Below, in pieces: positions 17,379 through 25,364 of a DNA stretch of 35,062 nucleotides. This DNA comes from Actinoplanes sp. TFC3 (GTDB lineage Bacteria > Actinomycetota > Actinomycetes > Mycobacteriales > Micromonosporaceae), in the NCBI RefSeq assembly GCF_001553785.1, contig NZ_LOJP01000001.1, positions 851,006-886,067 on the forward strand, given 5' to 3'. How positions within the stretch are numbered: position 1 is the stretch's first letter; every line of letters begins with the position of its first letter. The translations under genes were made by a program, and so were the position numbers. A model generated the notes under the pieces. The model was given only the letters and a program-made list of their open reading frames with translations. It did not search any database and had not been told where the DNA came from.

Positions 17379-18392
17379 GTGGCGGCGACACTCCTGCGGT
17401 GGGCGCGACGTGCCCCCGCTGCGCTGGCTGCTGTGCTTGTGCTGCTCGTGACGGCACCGGCGGCGCATGCGGCACCGGCGGATCCCGAAGGCGGCACCAA
17501 ATCGCTGCGTGCCGCGCTGGAATCGGCGGCCAAGGGCCACGTCGAGGCCAAGCAGAAGCTGACGGCCAGCCAGAAACGCCAGACCCAGCTCAAGGCTGTG
17601 CTCAAGCAGGCGCAGGAGAAGGAAGCCGCGCTCAAGGGCCAGGTCTCCGAGATCGCCAACCGCTCGTACAAACAGGGCCGTCTCAACACCATGACGCTGC
17701 TGCTCAACAGCGATACGCCGGATTCGCTGATGGAACGCGTGATGCGCCTGGACCAGCTCGCCCAGGTCGACGCGGCCGCGCTGGGCGAGTACAGCGAGGC
17801 CGTCACCACAGCCGGGAAGGCGACCACGGCGATCGAGCTGGAGATCAAGGAACAGCAGAACCAGGTGAAGGTGCTGGCCCGCAAGAAGGAGCAGGCCGAA
17901 GCGGCGCTCGCGCGGGCCGGTGGCGGGGCGACGGCCGGCGGCTTCGTCAACGCGAACTCCCCGGCGGCCAAGGGCGCACCGCGCAACTCCGACGGCTCGT
18001 GGCCCAAGGAAGGCTGCACCGTCAACGACCCGACCACGTCCGGGTGCATCACGCCGCGGCTGCTCAACGCCTACCAGCAGGCCCGCGCGGCCGGCTTCAA
18101 ACGCTACACGTCCTGCTTCAGCGAACGCGCTTCCGGCGAGCACCCCAAGGGCCGGGCCTGTGACTTCTCCGCTGCGACGGGCGGGTTCGAGAACAAGGCG
18201 GCCACCGGTGGCGACAAGTCGTACGGCGACAGCCTCGCGGCGTACCTGGTGAAGAACGCCGACCGGCTCGGCGTCATGTACGTGATCTGGTACCGCCAGA
18301 TCTGGCTGCCCAACACCGGCTGGAAGTCCTACAGCGCCACCGGCGACCCGGCGGCCGTGCACACCAACCACGTACACCTGTCAATCTTGTAA
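17379..18392 (+). CDS. Secreted coiled-coil protein with VanY/M15-like C-terminal domain
   Basis: A 337-residue protein with a Sec signal peptide (hydrophobic core APAALAAVLVLLV, cleavage likely after APAAHA), then a long coiled coil (about 50-180, rich in Lys/Gln/Ala) like those of actinobacterial cell-wall hydrolases. The C-terminal domain has TPRLLNAYQQARAAG, HPKGRACDF and HTNHVHLSIL, with histidines and acids like those of D-Ala-D-Ala carboxypeptidase-like (M15) domains. It is probably extracytoplasmic and wall-associated. GTG at 17379 is chosen because GGGAGG lies 6-7 bases upstream; ATG at 17358 is the alternative. Catalytic activity is not certain. Confidence 0.85.
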   Translation: MAATLLRWARRAPAALAAVLVLLVTAPAAHAAPADPEGGTKSLRAALESAAKGHVEAKQKLTASQKRQTQLKAVLKQAQEKEAALKGQVSEIANRSYKQGRLNTMTLLLNSDTPDSLMERVMRLDQLAQVDAAALGEYSEAVTTAGKATTAIELEIKEQQNQVKVLARKKEQAEAALARAGGGATAGGFVNANSPAAKGAPRNSDGSWPKEGCTVNDPTTSGCITPRLLNAYQQARAAGFKRYTSCFSERASGEHPKGRACDFSAATGGFENKAATGGDKSYGDSLAAYLVKNADRLGVMYVIWYRQIWLPNTGWKSYSATGDPAAVHTNHVHLSIL

Positions 18393-18401
18393 GTTCTATA
18401 G

Positions 18402-19907
18402 ATGGAAGCACCGCGGGCCCTCCCGTCCGGCCTGGCCACCACCCTCGTCTTCGTTGCCAGCGGCGCCGGCCTGGTGCTTGAGATCGTGGCGCTGCGCCTG
18501 GTCGGGCCCTACGTCGGCGTCACCCTGCAGGTCAGCAGCTCGGTCATCGGGATCTCGCTGGGCGCCATCGCGTACGGCACCTGGCTCGGCGGGCGTCTGG
18601 CCGACCGGTTCGACCCGCGGATCCTGCTGGCTCCGGCGTTGCTGCTGGCGGCGATCGCCACGGCGCTGACCCTGCCGCTGGTGCGCTGGGGCGGCGAGAT
18701 TCTGCGAGGTGGCGCGGCTCCGGCGGTGTTGTTGCTGGCTGGGCTGGCTGTGTTCGTACCGATGCTGCTGCTTTCAACAGTGACCCCGCTGGTGGTGAAG
18801 CTGCAGCTCAGCGATCTCAGCCGGACCGGCGCGGTGGTCGGTCGGCTCTCCAGCATCGGCACGCTCGGCGGCATCACCGCGACGCTGGTCACCGGCTTCA
18901 TCTTCGTGGCCGCGATGCCGAGCAGTTGGATCGTGCTCTCGCTGGCCGGGTTGCTGGCGGTGAGCGGGTTCGCCCTCGGCTGGTGGCTGCGGCGGCGACA
19001 CCCCGATCTTGCGGTGCCCGGTAAGCCTCGTACCCGGGCTGCGCTGGTCACGGTGGGGCTGTTCGGAGCGGGTCTCGGGGCCTCCGCGCCCACGCCGTGC
19101 GACGTCGAAACCGCTTACCACTGCGCGCGGGTGCAGAAGGACGCGCAGGTGCCGGGCGGGCGCACGCTGCTGCTCAACTCGGCCCGGCATTCCTACGTCG
19201 ACCTCAACGATCCCGAACACCTGGAATTTGCGTACGTCCAATGGCTCGGCGCCGTTATCGATGTGCAGAAAGCCGCCGCCGCTCCGCTCGACGCCCTGCA
19301 CCTCGGCGGCGGCGGTTTCACCGTGCCCGAGTACATCGCCGCGACCCGGCCCGGCAGCCGGCAACTCGTGCTGGAGCTCGACGGCGGGCTGGTCGAGCTG
19401 GACAAGCGCGAGCTGGGCCTCAGAACCGGACCGGATTTGCAGGTCCGGGTGGGCGACGCCCGCATCGGGCTCGCCGAACGCCCGGACCAGGCCTATGACG
19501 TGGTGGTCGGTGATGCCTTCGGCCACCTGGTGGTGCCCTGGCACCTGGCCACCCGTGAGATGGCCACCGACATCGCCCGCGTGCTGCGCCCCACCGGCGT
19601 GTACGCCCAGAACGTCATCGACTACCCGCCCAACCGCTTCATCCGGGCCGAGCTGGCCACCGTCGAGGCAGCATTCCCGCACGTCGCGTTGATCGCACCG
19701 CGCGACGCCCTGGAGGGCAGAACCGGCTCCAACTTCGTGATCCTGGCCGCCAAGTCGCCGCTGCCGCTCGACGAGATCCGTAACCACCTCGACCTGGTCG
19801 ACGAGCCAGTCGAACTGGTGTCCGGACCGGCGCTGGACGCCTTCGTCCATGGTGCCCGGGTGCTCACCGACGACTACGCCCCAGTCGATCAGCTGCTCGC
19901 CGGGTAA
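18402..19907 (+). CDS. Membrane-fused spermidine-synthase-like protein
   Basis: A 501-residue fusion. The N-terminal half (about 1-230) has about 7 hydrophobic helices, beginning VASGAGLVLEIVALRLVGPYVG, shown in part as GAGLVLEIVALRLVG, as in MFS-like spermidine-synthase fusions. The C-terminal half is a class I methyltransferase/spermidine-synthase fold with LHLGGGGFTVPEYI (nucleotide or dcAdoMet loop), VLELDGGLVEL and DVVVGDAFGHLVVPWHL. Sequence in this group is poorly related to true SpeE, and the real substrate is usually unknown. It starts ten bases after the secreted protein stop, so the two may be one transcript. Confidence 0.85.
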   Translation: MEAPRALPSGLATTLVFVASGAGLVLEIVALRLVGPYVGVTLQVSSSVIGISLGAIAYGTWLGGRLADRFDPRILLAPALLLAAIATALTLPLVRWGGEILRGGAAPAVLLLAGLAVFVPMLLLSTVTPLVVKLQLSDLSRTGAVVGRLSSIGTLGGITATLVTGFIFVAAMPSSWIVLSLAGLLAVSGFALGWWLRRRHPDLAVPGKPRTRAALVTVGLFGAGLGASAPTPCDVETAYHCARVQKDAQVPGGRTLLLNSARHSYVDLNDPEHLEFAYVQWLGAVIDVQKAAAAPLDALHLGGGGFTVPEYIAATRPGSRQLVLELDGGLVELDKRELGLRTGPDLQVRVGDARIGLAERPDQAYDVVVGDAFGHLVVPWHLATREMATDIARVLRPTGVYAQNVIDYPPNRFIRAELATVEAAFPHVALIAPRDALEGRTGSNFVILAAKSPLPLDEIRNHLDLVDEPVELVSGPALDAFVHGARVLTDDYAPVDQLLAG

Positions 19908-19954
19908 ATTGAGCCGTTTTCGCCAGACGGCCCTGTCCGGCTGGCCCCAGGCGC

Positions 19955-19960
19955 CACAAT
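19955..19960 (+). promoter_or_regulatory. Candidate -10 box before Ser/Thr kinase gene
   Basis: CACAAT ends six bases before the ATG at 19967, and no Shine-Dalgarno is present, suggesting a leaderless transcript. The match to TANNNT is imperfect. Confidence 0.3.
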
Positions 19961-19966
19961 CGGCAC

Positions 19967-21502
19967 ATGGGGTGGCTGACGGCGGGCGCGCGGGACAGCC
20001 GGGTCGGCGACCGGTACCGCCTGGTCGAGCGGCTCGGCACCGGCGGCATGTCGGTGGTGTGGCGCGGCCACGACGAGATCCTCGGCCGGCCTGTCGCGGT
20101 CAAGGTGCTGGCCCGCTCGCTCGGCGACGACTTCCGGTTCCGGTCCCGGCTGCGCCAGGAGGCCCACGCCGCTGCCCGGCTCAACCACCCGAACATCACC
20201 GGAGTCTTCGACTTCGGCTTCGATGAGCGGCTCAGCCTGCCGTACGTGGTGATGGAACTCAACGACGGCGAACCCGTCTCCGCCCGCCTGCGCCGCGAAG
20301 GCGCCTTCCCGTGGCGCACCGCCGTGACCATCGCCGCGGAGGTCGCCTCCGCCCTGGCCACCGCGCATGCCCGGGGCATCGTGCACCGCGACGTCACCCC
20401 GGCCAACGTCATGCTTACCGGGGCCGGCGCCAAGGTGGTCGACTTCGGCATCTCCGCGCCGGCCGGCCAGCGCGACGCCGCGCCGGACGGCAGCCTGCTG
20501 GGCACCCCCGCCTACCTGGCCCCGGAGCGGCTCGGCGGCGGCGACGTGGCCCCGCCCGCCGACGTGTACGCGCTGGGCCTGCTGCTGTACCGTTGCCTGA
20601 CCGGGCGCCTGCCGTGGCCCGCGGGCAACACCACCGAGGCGTTGCGAGCCCACCTGTACGAAGACCCGGAACCCATCCCGTCGCTGCCCGGCCTGCCTGC
20701 CGAGGTCGTGGACCTGTGCATGCGGTGCCTGGCCAAGGATCCCGCGGACCGGCCCACCGCCGCGGAAGTCGCCTCGCTGCTGGGCCCGATGGTCGGGGTG
20801 CAGCCGGTCATCCTGCGCCCCTCGCCGCAACCCGCTGGCCGGTGGCGCCGGTTCAGCAGGGCCATCCTGGCGCACCGGCACCGGCTGCATGCGGCGGTGG
20901 TGACCGTGGTGCTGGCCGCGACGCTCGGGCTGGTGTGGACGTCGACGCAGGAAGCCGACGAGGCCGGGACCGCCCAGGCGGCCGGGGCCGGGCCGAAGTC
21001 GGTGGTGCTGCGCAGCGCGGGGTGCAAGGTGCGCTACCGGGTGCAGCGTGACACCGGCGCCGACTTCGATGCTCAGCTCACGATCATCAACACGGGCGAG
21101 CACGTGCTGTCCGGGTGGCGGCTGGAGTTTTTGTTCAGCGGCGGTCAGCGGCTCACCGAGGCGCCCAAGCGGCTGGCGCAGCGGGGGCGCGCCGTGGTGC
21201 TGCGGCCCAAGCAGGGCAAGAACTTGCGGCCGGGGCGGTCGTCCACGGTCACACTTACCGGAAGCTACCGGACGACCAACCCGCTGCCGCTCGCCTTCAC
21301 GCTGAACGGTCACCAGTGCCAGGCCGAGGTTCTGGGCGCTGTGGTTGAGCCTGCGCCGCGGCCCTCCTCCTCTTCAAAGAATCGGCCGCCTTCAACCTCC
21401 TCCTCATCTTCTCCGTCTCCCTCGTCTTCTCCGTCATCGTCTTCGTCACCTTCGCCGTCCGCGCCGCCGCGGACCAAGGGCGGCTTCTCCGTGGCGATTT
21501 AG
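19967..21502 (+). CDS. Receptor-like Ser/Thr kinase with extracellular CBM2-like domain
   Basis: A 511-residue protein. The kinase domain (about 16-275) has the loop LGTGGMSVVW, Lys46 (VAVK), HRDVTPANV (Asp142, Asn147), DFG (159-161) and APE (185-187). The catalytic loop has T-P instead of the usual K-P, a known variant. One transmembrane helix lies at about 307-325. The outside part (about 350-455) matches carbohydrate-binding module family 2: bounding cysteines 353 and 451, INTGEHVLSGWRLEF with Trp384, and FTLNGHQC. A serine/proline tail (466-500) ends the protein. The architecture suggests a kinase that senses a polysaccharide such as cellulose or chitin, but binding residues are only partly conserved (few surface tryptophans). 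Confidence 0.9.
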   Translation: MGWLTAGARDSRVGDRYRLVERLGTGGMSVVWRGHDEILGRPVAVKVLARSLGDDFRFRSRLRQEAHAAARLNHPNITGVFDFGFDERLSLPYVVMELNDGEPVSARLRREGAFPWRTAVTIAAEVASALATAHARGIVHRDVTPANVMLTGAGAKVVDFGISAPAGQRDAAPDGSLLGTPAYLAPERLGGGDVAPPADVYALGLLLYRCLTGRLPWPAGNTTEALRAHLYEDPEPIPSLPGLPAEVVDLCMRCLAKDPADRPTAAEVASLLGPMVGVQPVILRPSPQPAGRWRRFSRAILAHRHRLHAAVVTVVLAATLGLVWTSTQEADEAGTAQAAGAGPKSVVLRSAGCKVRYRVQRDTGADFDAQLTIINTGEHVLSGWRLEFLFSGGQRLTEAPKRLAQRGRAVVLRPKQGKNLRPGRSSTVTLTGSYRTTNPLPLAFTLNGHQCQAEVLGAVVEPAPRPSSSSKNRPPSTSSSSSPSPSSSPSSSSSPSPSAPPRTKGGFSVAI

Positions 21503-21534
21503 TCGCCCTTGATGACCCCGGCGACCTTCCCCAC

Positions 21535-22209
21535 CTAGTCGCCCCGGGTGACGCCGGCAAATCTCTCCACCTTGGACGTGTTACCGGCCACGATCAACAG
21601 ACAGCCTTCCGGCACAACGGTTTCCGGCTTCGCATACGTGAAATCCTCGCCGCGCAGCTTGACCCCCACCACCGTGACATCCCACCGGCTGCGCAACCCG
21701 ATCTCGGCCAGCGACTTGCCCACCGCCTCCTGCGGCGCTCGCACCTTGGCGATGGCGAACCCGTCGTCGAACTCGATGTAGTCAAGCATCCGCCCGGTGA
21801 TCAGGTGCGCGACCCGCGACCCCATCTCCGACTCCGGGAACACGACGTGCCGGGCGCCGACCCGCGACAGGATCTGACCGTGTTTGACGCTGGTCGCCTT
21901 GGCCCAGATCTCGCTCACCCCGACCTCCGAGAGCGTCAGCACGGTCAGCACGCTGGTTTCCAGATTGGTGCCGATGCCCACCACCGCCCGGGAGAAGTCC
22001 TGCACTCCGAGCTGGCGCAACGTGTCCGTGTCGGTAGCGTCGGCCTCGACCACGTGGGTGAGCCGATCCGACCAGTCCTGCACAATGCGCGGGTCGGAAT
22101 CGATGCCGAGCACCTCGTGGCCGAGGTTGATCAGCGACTCGGCCACCGAGCCACCGAAGCGCCCCAGCCCCACGACCACGACACTGTCGTCGCTGTGATT
22201 GTCAGCCAA
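21535..22209 (-). CDS. ktrA: Potassium channel regulatory subunit KtrA/TrkA family
   Basis: A 224-residue RCK-type subunit. The N-terminal Rossmann fold has VVVVGLGRFGGSVAESL and the nucleotide-binding acid in GIDSD, and it binds NAD(H)/ATP. The C-terminal RCK_C domain includes KSLAEIGLRSRWDVTVVGVK. It gates the membrane subunit encoded just upstream. The start is TTG at 22209, overlapping the stop of ktrB by eight bases, with GAGAGG upstream. The gene ends convergent with the Ser/Thr kinase, 32 bases away. Whether the system is constitutive or osmotically controlled is not shown. Confidence 0.93.
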   Translation of the reverse strand: MADNHSDDSVVVVGLGRFGGSVAESLINLGHEVLGIDSDPRIVQDWSDRLTHVVEADATDTDTLRQLGVQDFSRAVVGIGTNLETSVLTVLTLSEVGVSEIWAKATSVKHGQILSRVGARHVVFPESEMGSRVAHLITGRMLDYIEFDDGFAIAKVRAPQEAVGKSLAEIGLRSRWDVTVVGVKLRGEDFTYAKPETVVPEGCLLIVAGNTSKVERFAGVTRGD

Positions 22210-23542
22210 CGATCGGCCTCTCTTCCGGATAGCGGTACAGCCGCCGGCGGGTGTTCAGGGCGATAGCGGTCCCGACCGCAATGGTCCCCACCCGGCCGAC
22301 GTACATGAGAATGACAAGAACAAGCTGGGCCGCCGGCGGCAGACCCGGCGTGATGCCGGTGCTCAACCCGACGGTGGCGAAGGCCGACGTGACTTCGAAC
22401 AGCGCCCGGTCAAAGGGAATGTCATCGGTCAAGGCGATCAGGGCCAGCGTTCCCGAAGCCACCAGAGCCACGCCGAGCAGAGCGACGGTGAGGGCCTGGC
22501 GCTGGGTTTCCTCGGCGATGCGCCGCTTCTTGATGACCACATCAGGCTCACCGCGCAGCTCCGCCCAAATGACAAAAGCGAGCAGGAGGAACGTGGTGAC
22601 TTTGATACCGCCGGCGGTGCTCGCGCTGCCGCCGCCGATGAACATCATCGCGTTGGTCACCCCGATCGTTTCGGTGTTCATCTTCCCGAGGTCGATGCTG
22701 TTGAAGCCGCCCGACCGGGTCATCACATCCTGCGTGAAGGCGGACAGAATCTTGCCCGGGGTGCTGAGCGGCCCCAGCGTTCCGGGGTTGCTCCACTCGA
22801 AGGTCAGGAAGACGAAGAAGCCGAAAATGCTGAGGATCACGGTGCCCCACACGGTCAGGCGGGTGTGGGTGGACCAACTTCCAGGGGTACGCCATTCGCG
22901 CGCCAATTCGAACAAGACCGGAAAGCCAATGGATCCTCCGAGTACGCCCAAAGCCAGCGGAACGCAGATCCACCAGTCCCCGACGAAGCGGATCAGGCTG
23001 TCGGGATACAACGCAAAGCCAGCATTGTTGAAGGCCTGCACGGCGTGGAAAACGGCTTCCCAAACGGCTCGCCCGAACGAGTAGTGATACCCGAGCCAGA
23101 ACCGCAACGTCAGCACCAGGCTGATCGCGGCCTCCGAGCAGAACATCACCAAGGCGATGCGAATGAGGACCCGGCCGAGGTTGCCCTCGAACAGCCCGGC
23201 GCTCTCGGCCTGCGCCAGCAACCGGCTCCGCAACCCCAGCCGCCGCGACACAATCAAGCTGAGCAACGTAGCCAGCGTGACAATCCCGAAGCCACCGATC
23301 TGAGAAAGAACGGTAAGGAGAACAAGGCCGAAATTAGACCAGTACGCCGACGTGTCAACAACGGACAACCCGGTGACGCAAACCGCGCTGGTAGCCGTGA
23401 ACAAAGCGGTGACAAAGGGCGCATGCCCCGGCTCAGCCCGAGCGGCCGGCAACATCATCAACCCGGTCCCCACGGCAATGGCCCCCAAGAACGCAAAAGG
23501 AACCACCCGAGCCGGATACCGCCAAGGCGACCGACCACGCAC
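22202..23542 (-). CDS. ktrB: Potassium uptake membrane subunit KtrB/TrkH family
   Basis: A 446-residue membrane protein of the SKT superfamily, which forms the K+ (or Na+-coupled) pore. All four pore loops are visible: SAVCVTGLSVVDT, QAFNNAGFALYPD, TRSGGFNSIDL and FATVGLSTGITP, each with its filter glycine. The start GTG at 23542 is favoured because GGAGG lies 7 bases upstream (MRGRSPWRYP follows); the longer reading from 23605 lacks a site. It overlaps ktrA by eight bases, so the two subunits are co-translated. Confidence 0.93.
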   Translation of the reverse strand: MRGRSPWRYPARVVPFAFLGAIAVGTGLMMLPAARAEPGHAPFVTALFTATSAVCVTGLSVVDTSAYWSNFGLVLLTVLSQIGGFGIVTLATLLSLIVSRRLGLRSRLLAQAESAGLFEGNLGRVLIRIALVMFCSEAAISLVLTLRFWLGYHYSFGRAVWEAVFHAVQAFNNAGFALYPDSLIRFVGDWWICVPLALGVLGGSIGFPVLFELAREWRTPGSWSTHTRLTVWGTVILSIFGFFVFLTFEWSNPGTLGPLSTPGKILSAFTQDVMTRSGGFNSIDLGKMNTETIGVTNAMMFIGGGSASTAGGIKVTTFLLLAFVIWAELRGEPDVVIKKRRIAEETQRQALTVALLGVALVASGTLALIALTDDIPFDRALFEVTSAFATVGLSTGITPGLPPAAQLVLVILMYVGRVGTIAVGTAIALNTRRRLYRYPEERPIVG

Positions 23543-23784
23543 CCGCAAACCTCCGCCCACCCACCAACAGTCCAGCCCAGCCTGCCCTATGCCCGCTCGC
23601 CCCACGCCGTAGCCCTGGCGTTTTTCTCGGTTGGGTGGTGGGGACTTTCGCTTGCGGTAGGTGAGGCGTGCTTGCGGTGGCGTCGTCCTCGTCGGTCGGG
23701 GTGCCCCTGGCGCCAGGGGTCGCCGCGCCCTGTCCTGCTATGCCCTTCGCGGCGTCGAGGACGAAGGTGGCGACGAGTGCAGGG
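23543..23784. other. Intergenic region between ktrB and SDR
   Basis: No gene is seen. The ktrB Shine-Dalgarno region lies at the left end. GCTTGCGGT occurs twice (near 23649 and 23669), a short direct repeat of unknown meaning. The right end leads into the SDR promoter. Confidence 0.5.
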
Positions 23785-23812
23785 TTGTGCTCGGCGGGCG
23801 GTGTTCTAGAGT
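23785..23812 (+). promoter_or_regulatory. Leaderless promoter of SDR gene
   Basis: TTGTGC (23785-23790) and TAGAGT (23807-23812) are 16 bp apart, and the -10 box ends six bases before the ATG at 23819. No Shine-Dalgarno precedes the start, so transcription likely begins at or next to the start codon. Confidence 0.6.
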
Positions 23813-23818
23813 CGGCGC

Positions 23819-24544
23819 ATGGCGAGGCTTGCGGTGATCAGCGGCGGTGGGACGGGTATCGGGCGGGCCACGGCCGGCATGCTGGCCGGGGAGGGTTACG
23901 ACGTCCTCATTGTGGGCCGCCGGCCGGAGGTGCTCGCTGACGCCGTCAAGTGGATCGGGCCCCAGGCCACCGCGGTAACGGCCGACTGTTCCGACCCCGA
24001 GCAGATCCCCGCGATCGTCGAGGCCGTAGGCGACCGCGCAGTCGACGTCCTGTTCAACAACGCAGGCGCCTTCATCTCCGGCGAGGACGCCACTCTCGCC
24101 GGCCTCGCCGCTCGATGGCGTGCCGTTTTCGACTCGAATGTCACCACCGCCGTCCTGCTCACTGAGGCACTACGCCCCAAACTTCGCCGCCCCGGCGCCC
24201 GCGTGATCCTGGTCAGCTCCATCGCCGCCCAGCGCGGCGGCGGAGGACCGTACTCGGCCGCGAAGTCCGCCCTGCACGGCTGGATGTTCGACTTGGCCAC
24301 CCAGTTCGGGCCCGAAGGCATCACCGCCAACGTCATCTCGCCCGGCTTCATCACCGACAGCGAGTTCTTCGCCGGCCGCATGACCGAAGAGGGCTACCGC
24401 TCCCGCGTCAACGCCTCCCTCGTCAAGCGCCCCGGTGAACCCTCCGACATCGCCGAAGCAGTCCGCTGGCTGACCGGCCCCGGCGGCACCTTCGTCACCG
24501 GCCAGATCATCAACGTCAACGGTGGCACCGTCCTCGGCCGCTGA
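23819..24544 (+). CDS. Short-chain dehydrogenase/reductase
   Basis: A 241-residue classical SDR with SGGGTGIGRATA (cofactor loop), NNAGAF, catalytic Ser in VSSIAAQRGG, Tyr-Lys in YSAAK, and the C-terminal VTGQIINVNGGTV. The Arg-Arg after strand two (VGRRPE) suggests NADPH preference. The substrate is unknown. It stands alone: the left neighbour is divergent ktrB and the right neighbour is convergent. It differs clearly from the SDR at 16546, so it is not a recent duplicate. Confidence 0.9.
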   Translation: MARLAVISGGGTGIGRATAGMLAGEGYDVLIVGRRPEVLADAVKWIGPQATAVTADCSDPEQIPAIVEAVGDRAVDVLFNNAGAFISGEDATLAGLAARWRAVFDSNVTTAVLLTEALRPKLRRPGARVILVSSIAAQRGGGGPYSAAKSALHGWMFDLATQFGPEGITANVISPGFITDSEFFAGRMTEEGYRSRVNASLVKRPGEPSDIAEAVRWLTGPGGTFVTGQIINVNGGTVLGR

Positions 24545-24647
24545 CCCAACCGCAGCGCCCCGGAACCGCGCCCAGCCGCCCACTGGTCAGCAGTCCCGCT
24601 GAATTGCAGACCGTGCCGACCCGCCGCCAGGCCCGCTGACTCTGCTG

Positions 24648-24691
24648 TCCCGGAACTCCGCCGCCGCTATCCCGGAACTCCGCCGCGCCGT
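24648..24691. repeat. Direct repeat, 2 copies with 22-bp period
   Basis: TCCCGGAACTCCGCCGC occurs at 24648 and again at 24670, giving two copies of a 22-bp unit with diverged ends. The period is not a multiple of three and the region has no convincing gene. Confidence 0.7.
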
Positions 24692-24789
24692 CGTCGGTTC
24701 ACCAGTCTTCACCAGCCTGCTGGCTGGCAGCATGCGACGTCGAGCGGCCTCTCCACTCACCGCGATTTCCCTCGTTGCCGGCCTCTCTG

Positions 24790-24855
24790 CTCAGGCCCCG
24801 CCGCTGAAACGCCTGGGCCCCTCTGGTGAAACCCCTAGGCCCCGCCGGTGAAACG
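24790..24855. repeat. 22-bp tandem repeat, 3 copies across the stop codon
   Basis: Three consecutive 22-bp units at 24790-24811, 24812-24833 and 24834-24855 share the pattern CCTnGGCCCC-n5-TGAAAC. The copy nearest the gene supplies the last codons and the TAG stop of the DUF3052-like gene; the other two lie in its 3' untranslated region. Confidence 0.8.
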
Positions 24856-25230
24856 CCCCTCGCCAGGCCGGTTCGCTCGGAAACGCAGCGCCGACCACCG
24901 CTCATCGATTGCCACCTGCCCGCAAGGCCGCATGTCGAACTCCGCCACGATGGGCCAGAGGGTGTCTCGGTTGATGTCCGCCTTGTTGGCTTTCGGGTAG
25001 GCGATCCAGACCGCCGCCGGTTTCTTGAGATCTTCGGCGTGCTCCTCCATCAGCTTTCGGGCGGCAGCCGCGTCCTCGGCGAACGCCACCGCTGCGCTGG
25101 CCGTCGCAGGCGAGTCGACTTCGCGTACGCCGTCGGGCATGGGTGTCAACAGCGGGAGGTGGGCGGGGTTGGAGAGCCAGATCGTGGTGTTGGGCTTGAT
25201 CAGGAGTTTTTCGGCGATCGTCTTCGTCAT
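24835..25230 (-). CDS. DUF3052-like hypothetical protein
   Basis: A 131-residue protein beginning MTKTIAEKLLIKPNTTIWLS. The C-terminal half has VWIAYPKANKADINRDTLW and VAIDERWSALRFR, the hallmarks of DUF3052-like proteins of unknown function. It has no membrane segments. ATG at 25230 is preferred; a TTG at 25254 would add eight residues, but its purine-rich stretch is too close. The gene is divergent from the RecQ-like helicase, and the intergenic region carries DnaA boxes. The stop codon lies within a tandem repeat. Confidence 0.8.
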   Translation of the reverse strand: MTKTIAEKLLIKPNTTIWLSNPAHLPLLTPMPDGVREVDSPATASAAVAFAEDAAAARKLMEEHAEDLKKPAAVWIAYPKANKADINRDTLWPIVAEFDMRPCGQVAIDERWSALRFRANRPGEGRFTGGA

Positions 25231-25281
25231 GCCGTTCACGCTGCCACTGACCAAGGTCCTTATCCAGTGACGTGGCGGGCC

Positions 25282-25323
25282 TGTGGATAACTGGGGTCGA
25301 CTGCTCGGGTTGCCTGTGGATAA
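25282..25323 (+). promoter_or_regulatory. Two perfect DnaA boxes
   Basis: TGTGGATAA (reverse complement of TTATCCACA) occurs at 25282-25290 and 25315-25323 in the same orientation, 33 bp (three helical turns) apart. A partial box TTATCCA sits nearby at 25259-25265 in opposite orientation. They lie just upstream of the helicase start. Confidence 0.7.
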
Positions 25324-25364
25324 CGCGAGAATCGTTTTTCGGCCGGGCTGGTAGACATGCGGAC

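Noticed and set aside
22199..23809. A 536-codon plus-strand ORF
   Set aside because: It is antisense to ktrA/ktrB, which have full family motifs and a translational overlap.
25272..25364. Earlier start for the RecQ-like gene
   Set aside because: It would translate the duplicated DnaA boxes (LWIT repeated) and adds no helicase motif.
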